Part shown: positions 49,423 to 57,593 of the stretch, one piece after another
Layout: every line of letters starts with the position of its first letter
Numbering within the stretch: the stretch's first letter is position 1
Origin: Truepera sp965215315
GTDB taxonomy: Bacteria > Deinococcota > Deinococci > Deinococcales > Trueperaceae
Assembly (NCBI GenBank): GCA_965215315.1
Contig: CBDCDB010000008.1
Location: 2,170,001-2,234,000 of the forward strand
Direction of reading: 5' to 3'
Length of the DNA: 64,000 nucleotides
Program-made: the position numbers and the translations under genes
Notes under the pieces: generated by a model
The model's input: only the letters and a program-made list of their open reading frames with translations
The model's database searches: none
What the model was told of the DNA's origin: nothing

Positions 49423-50511
49423 CTAGCCGAGACCTGTAGTGCGGCCCAGCGCAGACTCGGTAGACCTGAGTACCGCGCGGGCCGTGTTGTCCCAGCTAAA
49501 GCGTTCAGCTTGCGCGCTGCCCAGCGTTCGCAAACGATCTTGCAGGGGTTTGTCCTGCATCAATCTTTGAATTTTAGCAGAGATGTCGTTTTCGTCAAAA
49601 GGGTCAAAGTACAGTGCCGCGTCGCCACAAACTTCAGGGAGCGACGCCGCGTCCGAGCATACGACCGGGCAACCAAGCGTCATCGCCTCTAAAGGTGGAA
49701 TTCCGAAACCCTCGTAATAGGCGGGGTGGACAAAACCGGTGGCGTGTTCATAGAGCGCGCGCAACTCACCGTCTGAGACGTAACCGACGTGCTGCACGCT
49801 CTCCGGTAGCGCGCCGGTCGCGGCGTGGACTTTGGGGTTGCTGCCGCCTGCAATCACGACCTCAAACGGCGTTTGACCAAGCTGCTCGAGCGCCCGCACC
49901 AACCGACCGAAGTTTTTGTGCGGGCTGCTGCTGCCGACTGCCAATAAAAAAGGCTTCTCTCGCAAATTGTGCCGGTCTAAAATATCAGGGTCGGCGGGTG
50001 TAGCGAGGATGTGTTCACGACCATTATAGATGACCTCGAGCCGCTCCGGACGAATCCCGCAGATACGCGCCAGCTCACGCTGCGAAAAGTGCGAGACCGT
50101 CGTAAGGCCACGCGCCGTAGTTTTAAGACCTCTAAAAACGACCCAGTACCAGCTTCTAAACGTCCCCGAATACGCTTCAGGAACCGCAAACGGCGATGCG
50201 TCGTGTAGCGTAACGACCTGCCGGGGGTAGAGAATCGGCCCGGTATTGCAAAGACTCAGGAGCCGAGCGCCGCGCACCAGCAGGGGGAGCTCGAGCTGTT
50301 CCCAAGCGTGCCCGGACAGCCGCCCGACGACCTCAGCGCCCAACATGTCGGCGAGGTCGTCGTGCAGTACCCCTTTGGGGGTTAAAAAGCGCGTATCTGG
50401 GCGTAACCCTTTGAGGCGTTTTGATACTTCTAAAGCGTAACGCTGCACCCCGACGATGTTTTGGGTTAAAAAGCGGGCGTTGACGACTAAAGGTTTTTGG
50501 GAATATGTCAC
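49423..50511 (-). CDS. family 4 glycosyltransferase
   Basis: 362-aa GT-B retaining glycosyltransferase: NTGPILYPRQVVTLHDASPFAVPEAYS, VSHFSQRELARICGI, PFLLAVGSSSPHKNFGRLVRALEQL and YYEGFGIPPLEAMTLGCPVVCSDAASLPEV (E-x7-E). Overlaps the polymerase stop (GTGA at 50508-50511), so I start there and not at the more distant in-frame codon at 50577. Acceptor and donor sugars are not determined. Confidence 0.92.
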   Translation of the reverse strand: MTYSQKPLVVNARFLTQNIVGVQRYALEVSKRLKGLRPDTRFLTPKGVLHDDLADMLGAEVVGRLSGHAWEQLELPLLVRGARLLSLCNTGPILYPRQVVTLHDASPFAVPEAYSGTFRSWYWVVFRGLKTTARGLTTVSHFSQRELARICGIRPERLEVIYNGREHILATPADPDILDRHNLREKPFLLAVGSSSPHKNFGRLVRALEQLGQTPFEVVIAGGSNPKVHAATGALPESVQHVGYVSDGELRALYEHATGFVHPAYYEGFGIPPLEAMTLGCPVVCSDAASLPEVCGDAALYFDPFDENDISAKIQRLMQDKPLQDRLRTLGSAQAERFSWDNTARAVLRSTESALGRTTGLG

Positions 50512-51848
50512 GTTGGTTTCGGGGTGCGGAAACCCCAGACGCGGTAAAGATATAGCAGCACGCCCAGGTTCACCCAAAAAAACGCGTGCAAAAACTCGTA
50601 ACCGATAAACATATTGAGGAAGATCGTCAGTGCTCCAATCAAAAAGGGAAGATAGTGTTCACGCTCGCGTTTACTCAGGCGCGGCAGCGCTCCGGTAAAC
50701 TTGCTGAACAAGACACCAAACAGCAGCGCGACGAGCAGAAACCCGAACGCGCCCGTTTCAGCAAAGATCGACACCAGGTCGTTGCCCGCAGTGTAGTTGG
50801 GATTTTCATAAGGGTTGTTAAAAACCAGTTCGCCGCGGTAGGTGCCGTACTGCCCGATACCGATACCGTCGAACGGTTCATCTTGGATGATGGTGAGCAT
50901 GATGTTTAAGTTGTCCAGGCGGTCGGTGAAGGCTTGCGACTCGAGTCCCCGGTTTAAGGTGTTACGAAAGACCGGCAGCGTACTGACAAACGCCGCCCCC
51001 GGCGGAATCAGCAGCACCAGCAGCGCACCGAAAATGAGCCGGTGCTGCTTGTAGATGGTATCGACGTAAAACGCAACGGCCACAAGCGAAATCAGCGCGA
51101 ATTTGGACTGCGAGAGCACCAGCGCGAGCAAACCCAAAAGTGCAAAAGGCCAACACCAGCGCACGTAGCGGCGGCCCAGCATCAGCATCAAGCCGGTAAT
51201 AAAAACGACCGAAAACTGCTGTGGTTCGGCGGTCGTTCCGGCCAACCGGGGCAAAAACGAACCCGTCGGCCAGACGCCCAAAGCCCCGCCGAACGAATGC
51301 GCCAAGACCTCGTTGGTGCTGCGGTATCCACTCCAGTAGAGCACCAGCAAAACGTAAGCGATGACAATCGACGCGGCGGCGCTGACGATGAGGAGCAGCT
51401 CGAGCCATTTCAGCGTCACCAACCCCTCAGCAAGCGCGTAGTAGACGATAAACGCTACGGCAAACACGGCAACGTATTTGGACAGTTCGCTCACGTAGCG
51501 GAGCCACGCGAAAACCTCGGCGTCCACGGCGTTCGTAACGGTCGTTAGACCTATTACCGCAAAAAAGAGCAGCGCGACTGCAAGGTAGAGCTGCACCGCT
51601 GCGTTGGCCCGAAACCGTCCGCGCAAACAGACGGCCAACACCACCAGACCGAGTCCAAACCAGCCCAGAACCCGCTGAAACGGCAGCGCGACTCCGGCAA
51701 CTTCGGGAATCCGCAGCCACGGAAACGAGTAGAGCAGCGCCGTCACGTAAACCGTCACCGCAATCAGCGGCGGCGTCCGCAGTAAACCTAGAAATTGTCC
51801 GGGCAGTTTGCCCCAGTGAACCGCTCTCAGCGGGTAAACTTTCGCCAC
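50508..51848 (-). CDS. O-antigen polymerase/ligase family protein (Wzy-like)
   Basis: The 446-aa polytopic membrane protein has about 10-12 helices, a long loop and the QSKFALISLVAVAFYV and RLDNLNIMLTIIQDEPFDGIGIGQYGTYRGE segments of the O-antigen polymerase/ligase class. It has no soluble beta-domain, unlike the two larger paralogs in the cluster. It would polymerise repeats or ligate them to a lipid core. The GTG start has AGGAG upstream. Confidence 0.85.
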   Translation of the reverse strand: MAKVYPLRAVHWGKLPGQFLGLLRTPPLIAVTVYVTALLYSFPWLRIPEVAGVALPFQRVLGWFGLGLVVLAVCLRGRFRANAAVQLYLAVALLFFAVIGLTTVTNAVDAEVFAWLRYVSELSKYVAVFAVAFIVYYALAEGLVTLKWLELLLIVSAAASIVIAYVLLVLYWSGYRSTNEVLAHSFGGALGVWPTGSFLPRLAGTTAEPQQFSVVFITGLMLMLGRRYVRWCWPFALLGLLALVLSQSKFALISLVAVAFYVDTIYKQHRLIFGALLVLLIPPGAAFVSTLPVFRNTLNRGLESQAFTDRLDNLNIMLTIIQDEPFDGIGIGQYGTYRGELVFNNPYENPNYTAGNDLVSIFAETGAFGFLLVALLFGVLFSKFTGALPRLSKREREHYLPFLIGALTIFLNMFIGYEFLHAFFWVNLGVLLYLYRVWGFRTPKPT

Positions 51849-51897
51849 CCTACGCTCCTAAAGATTCTCTTACAAAGTTACGCGCGTCAAGCTAATT

Positions 51898-52818
51898 TTA
51901 CACGCTGACGTTGCCGCCGCGCAGCATCACCCGAATGACCAACTCGACCCGTCGCCACTGCCGCCGCCTTACCCGGTTGGCGAGCGCCACGAGCAGCCCC
52001 AAGTATACGGTAGGCAGCGCGTAAGGGTAAAAGCGGCGGGTAAAGCGCACCCGGTTTTTGAGCGCGTAGAGGTCGGCGGTGTAGCTCTTGCCCGCCTTGG
52101 CCCGGTCGGTACCGCCGATGCTCGAGCCCTCCTTGTGGTACACGATACTTTTTGCGGCGTACCCGAGCCGAAACTTGCTCTGGTGACCCGGTTGGCCCCG
52201 AGCCCGCGTTGCCCAGTCGAGTTCTTCAAAGTAGAGAAAATAATCGTCTTGCAGCAGCCCGACGGTCTCTAAAAACAACCTCGAGACAAACGTTGACGCG
52301 CCGATGAGGTAGTCGAGCTGTCCTTCGATCTCCCCTTCGTCAACATCTTGAGGCCACCTTTCGTGCTGCCCCACGTGCTGCACTGTACCGAGCCAGCGGT
52401 TGTAACGTGCCCCGCCAAGCGCCTGCACGCTGTCCCGCTGGCTTTCATAAAGGAGCGTCGAACCGCACAACCCCAGTTCAGGTTCACGCTGCATCTTCGT
52501 TACGAGCTGCGTCAGGGCGTCCGGTTCGACCAGCGTGTCGTTGTTGAGCAGCCACACATACTCGGCCCCATGCTCGAGCGCGTAACGAAGGCCGACGTTG
52601 TTGCCCCCGGCAAAACCCAGATTGGCCCCGCTCTGAAGGAGTGTCAGGGTTGGATGACGCGCCCGTAATTCCCGTTCAGACCCGTCGGTGGAGGCGTTAT
52701 CGACCACGATGACCTTGTAGTTAGGATAGTCAAGCCCTGCTAACGACTCCAGACAAGCGTCAGTATCGTTTAGGCCGTTCCAGTTCAGCAGGACGATAAA
52801 AACGACCGGCGCGTTCAC
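51898..52818 (-). CDS. family 2 glycosyltransferase (rhamnosyltransferase-like)
   Basis: 306-aa GT-A enzyme: LLNWNGLNDTDACLESLAGLDYPNYKVIVVDNASTDGSE near the N-terminus and the DXD-type motif WLLNNDT, YFEELDWATRARGQ as catalytic EED region. This subclass includes rhamnosyltransferases and sits near both rhamnose-donor pathways, so a rhamnosyl donor is the likely inference. It starts at GTG 52818 with no clear ribosome-binding site, 18 bp after ugd, so probably translated by coupling within the operon. Confidence 0.92.
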   Translation of the reverse strand: MNAPVVFIVLLNWNGLNDTDACLESLAGLDYPNYKVIVVDNASTDGSERELRARHPTLTLLQSGANLGFAGGNNVGLRYALEHGAEYVWLLNNDTLVEPDALTQLVTKMQREPELGLCGSTLLYESQRDSVQALGGARYNRWLGTVQHVGQHERWPQDVDEGEIEGQLDYLIGASTFVSRLFLETVGLLQDDYFLYFEELDWATRARGQPGHQSKFRLGYAAKSIVYHKEGSSIGGTDRAKAGKSYTADLYALKNRVRFTRRFYPYALPTVYLGLLVALANRVRRRQWRRVELVIRVMLRGGNVSV

Positions 52819-52836
52819 AATGTCTAGCAGACCCGC

Positions 52837-54192
52837 TTAGCGGCCCACGCCGACGTAGGTCAGCCCGGCTTCGGCGACTGCGGTGGGCTCGAGCATATTG
52901 CGCGCGTCCAGAATCAGGTCGCCACGCATCACCGCTTTAAGTTCAGGAAGCGGCAGACGGGTGTATTCAGACCAATCAGTTGCAACGATCAGCGCGTCGC
53001 AGCCTGCTGCTAGCTCGGTAACGCTGTCACAGTATTCAACCGGCAGATCGGGATAGAGACGCTGTGTGTTCGGAATAGAAATCGGGTCGTGAACGCGCAC
53101 GACGGCTCCTCTATCGTGCAGATGTTCGATAAGGGTGAGCGCCGGAGAATCTCTCAAGTCGTCGGTATTACCCTTGAAAGCCAAGCCTAAAATTCCAATC
53201 GTCGTACCACGGAGCACTTTGAGATGTTTTTGTAATTTGTCGATGACGTGCAGGCGCTGCCGCTGATTGACGCTAATCGCCGATTCGACAATCGGCATCT
53301 GATAGTCGTAACCTTTAGCAGTTGCCAGAATAGCGCGAGTATCTTTTCCAAAACAACTCCCACCCCAACCGATACCAGCTTGCAGGTGTTTGGAACCGAT
53401 ACGCGTATCTAATCCGATGGCCCTCGAGACCTCGGTGATATCCGCGCCGACGTGTTCGGCAAGGCGGGAAAACTCATTGATGAAGCTGATTTTCGTCGCC
53501 AAAAACGAGTTCGCGGCGTACTTGGTCAGCTCGGCGCTCGTCGGCGTCGTGGTAATCAGCGCAGGCAACGTGTAGCGTTCCGGACGCGGCGTCTCTACGG
53601 GGTCGGGAAACGTCTGTTCTAAAAAGGGTGCGTAAAGGGTGCGCAGCAAACCGACCGCCGCCTGGTCGTCCGCACCGATCACCAGGCGGTCAGGATAGAG
53701 CGTGTCGTGAACGGCTTTACCTTCGGCTAAGAACTCAGGATTCGAGGCGACCCAGACGTCGGCTTCGACATTTTTGGCTGAGAGCGCCCGGTGAACGATG
53801 CCTTCGACGTGTTTGGCGCTGCCGATAGGTACCGTTGACTTGTTGACGACGACGAGCTTGGCTCCAGATTGAATCTGCTCGGCGACCTCTTTGGCGGCGG
53901 CGTCAACGTACTGCAGGTCAGCGTCGCCGTTGGCTTTGGTGGGGGTGCCGACCGCGATAAAGACAACGCCGTTGCCAGCGAGTTTGGGGATGTCGGTCTG
54001 AAACTTGAGGTGGGGTTTGGCGCGGGCTAGAAGCTCTTCGAGACCGGGTTCGTGAATCGTGGCGCGGCCCCCGGACAGGGTTTCGACGATGCGCGGGTTT
54101 TTATCGACGCAAGTCACGTTGTGACCGACGTAGGCGAGGGCGACGCCGGTCGTCAGGCCGACGTAACCGGTTCCAATAATTGTAACGTTCAT
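52837..54192 (-). CDS. UDP-glucose 6-dehydrogenase
   Basis: UDP-glucose/GDP-mannose dehydrogenase family (451 aa). NAD motif IIGTGYVGLTTGVALAYVGH, the central TKYAANSFLATKISFINEFSRLAE and the catalytic Cys in GIGWGGSCFGKDTRAI are intact, followed by the C-terminal domain GLAFKGNTDDLRDSPALTLIEHL. It oxidises UDP-glucose to UDP-glucuronate, an acidic EPS sugar; the GDP-mannose-specific alternative is less likely but not excluded. Overlaps the Wzz-like stop by ATGA. Confidence 0.93.
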   Translation of the reverse strand: MNVTIIGTGYVGLTTGVALAYVGHNVTCVDKNPRIVETLSGGRATIHEPGLEELLARAKPHLKFQTDIPKLAGNGVVFIAVGTPTKANGDADLQYVDAAAKEVAEQIQSGAKLVVVNKSTVPIGSAKHVEGIVHRALSAKNVEADVWVASNPEFLAEGKAVHDTLYPDRLVIGADDQAAVGLLRTLYAPFLEQTFPDPVETPRPERYTLPALITTTPTSAELTKYAANSFLATKISFINEFSRLAEHVGADITEVSRAIGLDTRIGSKHLQAGIGWGGSCFGKDTRAILATAKGYDYQMPIVESAISVNQRQRLHVIDKLQKHLKVLRGTTIGILGLAFKGNTDDLRDSPALTLIEHLHDRGAVVRVHDPISIPNTQRLYPDLPVEYCDSVTELAAGCDALIVATDWSEYTRLPLPELKAVMRGDLILDARNMLEPTAVAEAGLTYVGVGR

Positions 54193-55832
54193 GCTTGTGC
54201 CTTTCGGATGGGTGTAGGGGACGGAGAGTCGGGAGGACGGCGGATCGCCGCACGCAAAAAGACCAGGACGAGGCCGACAAGTGCGCCCATGACAGCAGCC
54301 AGGGTGGTGTTGAAGGCGCGGCGCGGGCCGACGGGTGAACTCGGCACCGACGCTTGGCTTAAAATGCGGGCGTTTGTCGGCGCAAGCTCGGTCAAATATG
54401 AGATGCTTGACTGGAGTCCGGCAACTGTGTCGTAAGACGCCTGGACGTTTTTGAGTTCCCTATCTAACCGGTCGCGGCGTTGGTCGAGCGTGGCGAGCTG
54501 CTGCTGAATCGCGGCGGCGCTTTCAGTGTAGCTGGAGAGTTCGTTTTCCAGATCGGCGCGTTCGGCGCGCATTCCGGCGAGGGCGACCCGTTCGCGGCGG
54601 AGTTCGGCTTGGCTCAGAAGCGACAATGCGCCGCTATTCTCGTCTGTTCCGGCGGCTCCAGCGCCATTTTGGTTTTGCAGCGGAAAAGGCTGGGTTTGCG
54701 GTTGGGCCTGGGCACTCGCGTAACCGAGCAGGGCCAGCTCGAGCGCCCCCTCTGCCTGCGTCCGGGAAACCTGCTGCGTGAGCTTTTGTTCTTCAGCGAG
54801 GGCACCCTCGAGCGTCCTGACGGCTTCGGTATAGAGCCGCTGCACGAGATTGACGAACTCTTCCTCGTTACCTTCGAGGAGGTTTGACAAGGTATCCGAC
54901 TCGGCTAGCGCCGCCCCGAAGGTGCGTTCCAACTGAGCGCTAGGGGTGAACCGGGGCCGCGCACGCAGCCCGTCAACGTCGGTAAGTGCGCGTTGTGCGC
55001 TCAGCACGTCTAGAAATGCCGGACTCAGGGCTTCGCCGTTTCGTGTTACGTCTTCATTGACGTTTCCAGAACCCGTCTGTCCAGTTTGCTGAACGAGCAC
55101 ACGGATTCGCGCCTCAGCCGCAGCCATCTCGCGGGCCAACGCACCCTGACGTTCGCGCCCGTCGGTAATCTGGCGGGTGAGGCCCTCGAGTTCAGCTTCT
55201 AACAGCGGCCCATTGTCTTGCGCCGCAAACCGCTGTACCTGCGCCTCGACCTCTTCGACATTTTTTTGCAGCCGCGCCACCTCACGCGTGGTCGTTTCGT
55301 CTACCGGACGGAGGCTTGAAAAGAGCGACTCGCGCACCGCCTTAAGCGTACTCTGCGCCCAGGCGTCGGCGAGGAGCGCCGCGCGTTCAGGGTCGCCGTT
55401 ACGGACGCGGTGAATCACCGACAGGGGCGCGACGTCGCCGATACGTTGCGGGCCGAACAGCTGGCGGAGCGTCCCCAAACCCAAAAGTGTGTTGGGGGCG
55501 ATGTCTACGTCTTTAACCCGTGATACCGCGTCCTGCAAAACCGTCTGACTCCGGGCCAAGGTGTCGTAAGTTTGAAACGACACCTCGTTGATGGGGCTAA
55601 ACGAAATGGTTTCGTCACCCTGAATCTGAATGGGCGGCGGGGTGACGAGAACGGTACTTTCGGCGGCAAAAATGGGTTTGCGCTGCGCGTTGAGAAAGTA
55701 GGCGACGCCACCGGCAAGGAGCGTCAGCAGCAGAATAAAAGGCAACCCTCGCAGCAACACCAGGTAGAGGTCACGCAGCGAGACTTCGCTGCTCCGGTCA
55801 AAATCTTGGGGGGCGGGCGTATCGGGCATCAT
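54189..55832 (-). CDS. polysaccharide chain-length determinant (Wzz-like)
   Basis: The 547-aa PCP-type protein has TM1 near residues 29-47, a periplasmic domain rich in coiled-coil helices (about 170-270 and 420-490) and TM2 near 505-528 (TLAAVMGALVGLVLVFLRAA), with Pro-Ser rich tail. SPVGPRRAFNTTLA before TM2 is the usual Pro-containing motif. The C-terminal tyrosine-kinase domain of PCP-2a proteins is absent. It sets polymer length for the Wzy-class enzymes of this cluster and appears to head the EPS operon; the ATG has GAGGT upstream. Confidence 0.9.
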   Translation of the reverse strand: MMPDTPAPQDFDRSSEVSLRDLYLVLLRGLPFILLLTLLAGGVAYFLNAQRKPIFAAESTVLVTPPPIQIQGDETISFSPINEVSFQTYDTLARSQTVLQDAVSRVKDVDIAPNTLLGLGTLRQLFGPQRIGDVAPLSVIHRVRNGDPERAALLADAWAQSTLKAVRESLFSSLRPVDETTTREVARLQKNVEEVEAQVQRFAAQDNGPLLEAELEGLTRQITDGRERQGALAREMAAAEARIRVLVQQTGQTGSGNVNEDVTRNGEALSPAFLDVLSAQRALTDVDGLRARPRFTPSAQLERTFGAALAESDTLSNLLEGNEEEFVNLVQRLYTEAVRTLEGALAEEQKLTQQVSRTQAEGALELALLGYASAQAQPQTQPFPLQNQNGAGAAGTDENSGALSLLSQAELRRERVALAGMRAERADLENELSSYTESAAAIQQQLATLDQRRDRLDRELKNVQASYDTVAGLQSSISYLTELAPTNARILSQASVPSSPVGPRRAFNTTLAAVMGALVGLVLVFLRAAIRRPPDSPSPTPIRKAQA

Positions 55833-55920
55833 GAACTTAAACCTCTGGACATCTTTCTGGGCAGCTTGAGTCGTATTTCGGATTTCTAGACCTAACCGGG
55901 AGCAGCAGATCTAGCTCAGC

Positions 55921-57090
55921 CTAACGCGGCTGGAGGCGGAACATGGGTGATACGTCACCGACAGCTCGGTCATCTGCGGCGCTGCTCGCGGTGCGGATAA
56001 AGCCGCCCTGCTCGAGCCGCTCGAGCGGCTCTCTGAGGTCGCCCAGCTCGAGGTTCAGGGTTTCAGCGACCGCCTGAACGCTGAGTTCGCGGCGAAACGT
56101 CTCGAGGACGCGTTTTTCCGTGAGGCTGAAGTCGCTGCGAAAGCGCATGGCGAGTTCGGTCATCAAGTTGAGCGCGTCGCGCCCGCGCAAGGTCAGCCCG
56201 TAACGCCGCGCTTCCCAACCGTGGGGTTCGGTCGGCAGCGTGAGGCTCGGCGCACGCTGACAAGCGGCAAAAAGACCCAAAGAGGCGGGGTCGGAAGACG
56301 TTCCGGCGGGGCGCGGCACCTGCAAGTAGGCGCTTCCGGCGCGGTAGTAACGGGCGGCTTCGGAGGTCAGCTCGAGACCGCTAAACCCTTCCGGAACCCC
56401 TTGTGACGCCGTATCACTAAGTTGCAACCCCAAAAGCCAGCCTAAAAACCCGGCGACGACCGGCTCGGGCAGCGTGTGAAGCGTCAGCGCCGTCTGCACC
56501 TGCACGAGTGCGCGGAGCGCGGCAGCCCCGGTTTGTACCCGCTCCCCTTCGATATGTACCGCGCCGCCAAGTCCTCCGGCTTGAAAGAGTAACAAGCTTC
56601 GGCTTAGCGCGGGGTCAGAAGATGCGGTTAGGGGGGTCTCGAGAACCAGTGCGCCGGTAAACGCGTCCGCCTTAAGCCGTGCCACGAGTCCGAACAACTC
56701 GGTTTCAGCGGTGCTCAGAAGCGCCCGTTCGGAAAGGGTAGGGAGCGCCCAGAGTGGTCCCAGACCGGGGTAACGGCTCGGCACCAGGGGCAAGTCGGCG
56801 TCCGGGTGAAGCCAGAGGCTAAACGCTGCGCCGGTCGCCTTCAGGTCAAACGTTGCACCATCTGCAACCCCGAAATCCGTGTGGGCGTGCGGTTCGCCGC
56901 CCGGCCCGCCAGGATTCTCCAAACCAGGCAGCGTGAGGAGCGTGCCGACCTCTTCACGGCTCAGGTAGAGCGTCCCCGAAACGTTTTGTGAAGCCAGCAC
57001 CGTCAGAAACGCTGCCGCGCTCAAATTCCCGAGGACGCCGCGCGTCGGTGCGGCTTTTTCGGCGGTCGGCGTCACTGTAACAGGTTTCAC
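55921..57090 (-). CDS. DUF4388 domain protein with C-terminal winged-helix-like region
   Basis: The N-terminus (GNLSAAAFLTVLASQNVSGTLYLSREE, about 20-46) is the DUF4388 (PATAN-related) domain, repeated more weakly near 145-240, a fold seen in bacterial signalling proteins of Deinococcota and Myxococcota. The C-terminal part (about 325-380, LTEKRVLETFRRELSVQAVAETLNLE, EPLERLEQGGFIRT) is helix-turn-helix-like. It starts at a GTG overlapping the nudix stop (GTGA). A regulatory role in the EPS/cell-envelope region is a reasonable inference. Confidence 0.78.
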   Translation of the reverse strand: MKPVTVTPTAEKAAPTRGVLGNLSAAAFLTVLASQNVSGTLYLSREEVGTLLTLPGLENPGGPGGEPHAHTDFGVADGATFDLKATGAAFSLWLHPDADLPLVPSRYPGLGPLWALPTLSERALLSTAETELFGLVARLKADAFTGALVLETPLTASSDPALSRSLLLFQAGGLGGAVHIEGERVQTGAAALRALVQVQTALTLHTLPEPVVAGFLGWLLGLQLSDTASQGVPEGFSGLELTSEAARYYRAGSAYLQVPRPAGTSSDPASLGLFAACQRAPSLTLPTEPHGWEARRYGLTLRGRDALNLMTELAMRFRSDFSLTEKRVLETFRRELSVQAVAETLNLELGDLREPLERLEQGGFIRTASSAADDRAVGDVSPMFRLQPR

Positions 57091-57527
57091 GAATGAGCCC
57101 GGCCCAGCGCGTGAAAGTGCGCGACCATTGCGTCTAAAAGCCGTTTGTCTTCAGTGAAGCTGAGCCGGGTCTGGGCTTCTTGTGAGCTAAAAAAATTGCC
57201 TTCAGGGAATAGTGCCTCGCGCAGCACCGGCGCTTTCGCTTCACTGAGCAGCAAAAACCAGGTGATGACGCGGGGAGTACCCCGTGCGTTTTTGTAGCGG
57301 GTCGTCTCAAGGAGCGCGGCGTCCGGGCAACTCGCCTGCACCCCCGCCTCCTCTTCAACCTCACGGACAGCCGCCGAGAGCGCGTCCTCACCGGGGTCGA
57401 TATGACCTTTCGGAAAAACCCAGGTACCCTCGAGATGCCTTAGCAGCAGCACCGACCCGTCGGGGCGAAACACGACGCCCCCGGCCCCTTTGGTTTCAGT
57501 ACGGTTTTGTGGTTCGTTACGTGGCAC
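57087..57527 (-). CDS. Nudix hydrolase
   Basis: 146-aa Nudix protein with the complete box GHIDPGEDALSAAVREVEEEAGV (GX5EX7REUXEEXGU, about 41-63). The RPDGSVLLLRH...FPKGH layout resembles diadenosine polyphosphate (Ap6A) hydrolases such as Thermus Ndx1. The GTG start at 57527 is 16 nt after an ATG at 57543 that itself follows TAGCAT by 6 nt. The GAGGGG between can act as a ribosome-binding site, so the mRNA probably starts at 57543. Confidence 0.9.
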   Translation of the reverse strand: MPRNEPQNRTETKGAGGVVFRPDGSVLLLRHLEGTWVFPKGHIDPGEDALSAAVREVEEEAGVQASCPDAALLETTRYKNARGTPRVITWFLLLSEAKAPVLREALFPEGNFFSSQEAQTRLSFTEDKRLLDAMVAHFHALGRAHS

Positions 57528-57549
57528 GGTGCCGACCCCTCATTTCGCC

Positions 57550-57555
57550 ATGCTA
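57550..57555 (-). promoter_or_regulatory. -10 box of nudix-DUF4388 unit
   Basis: TAGCAT, with a 6-nt spacer to an ATG at 57543 that opens an 8-codon frame overlapping the nudix start. Confidence 0.4.
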
Positions 57556-57593
57556 CCACCCCGCCGAGGCTACCGCGCCCAGCTTCTTGCCCT

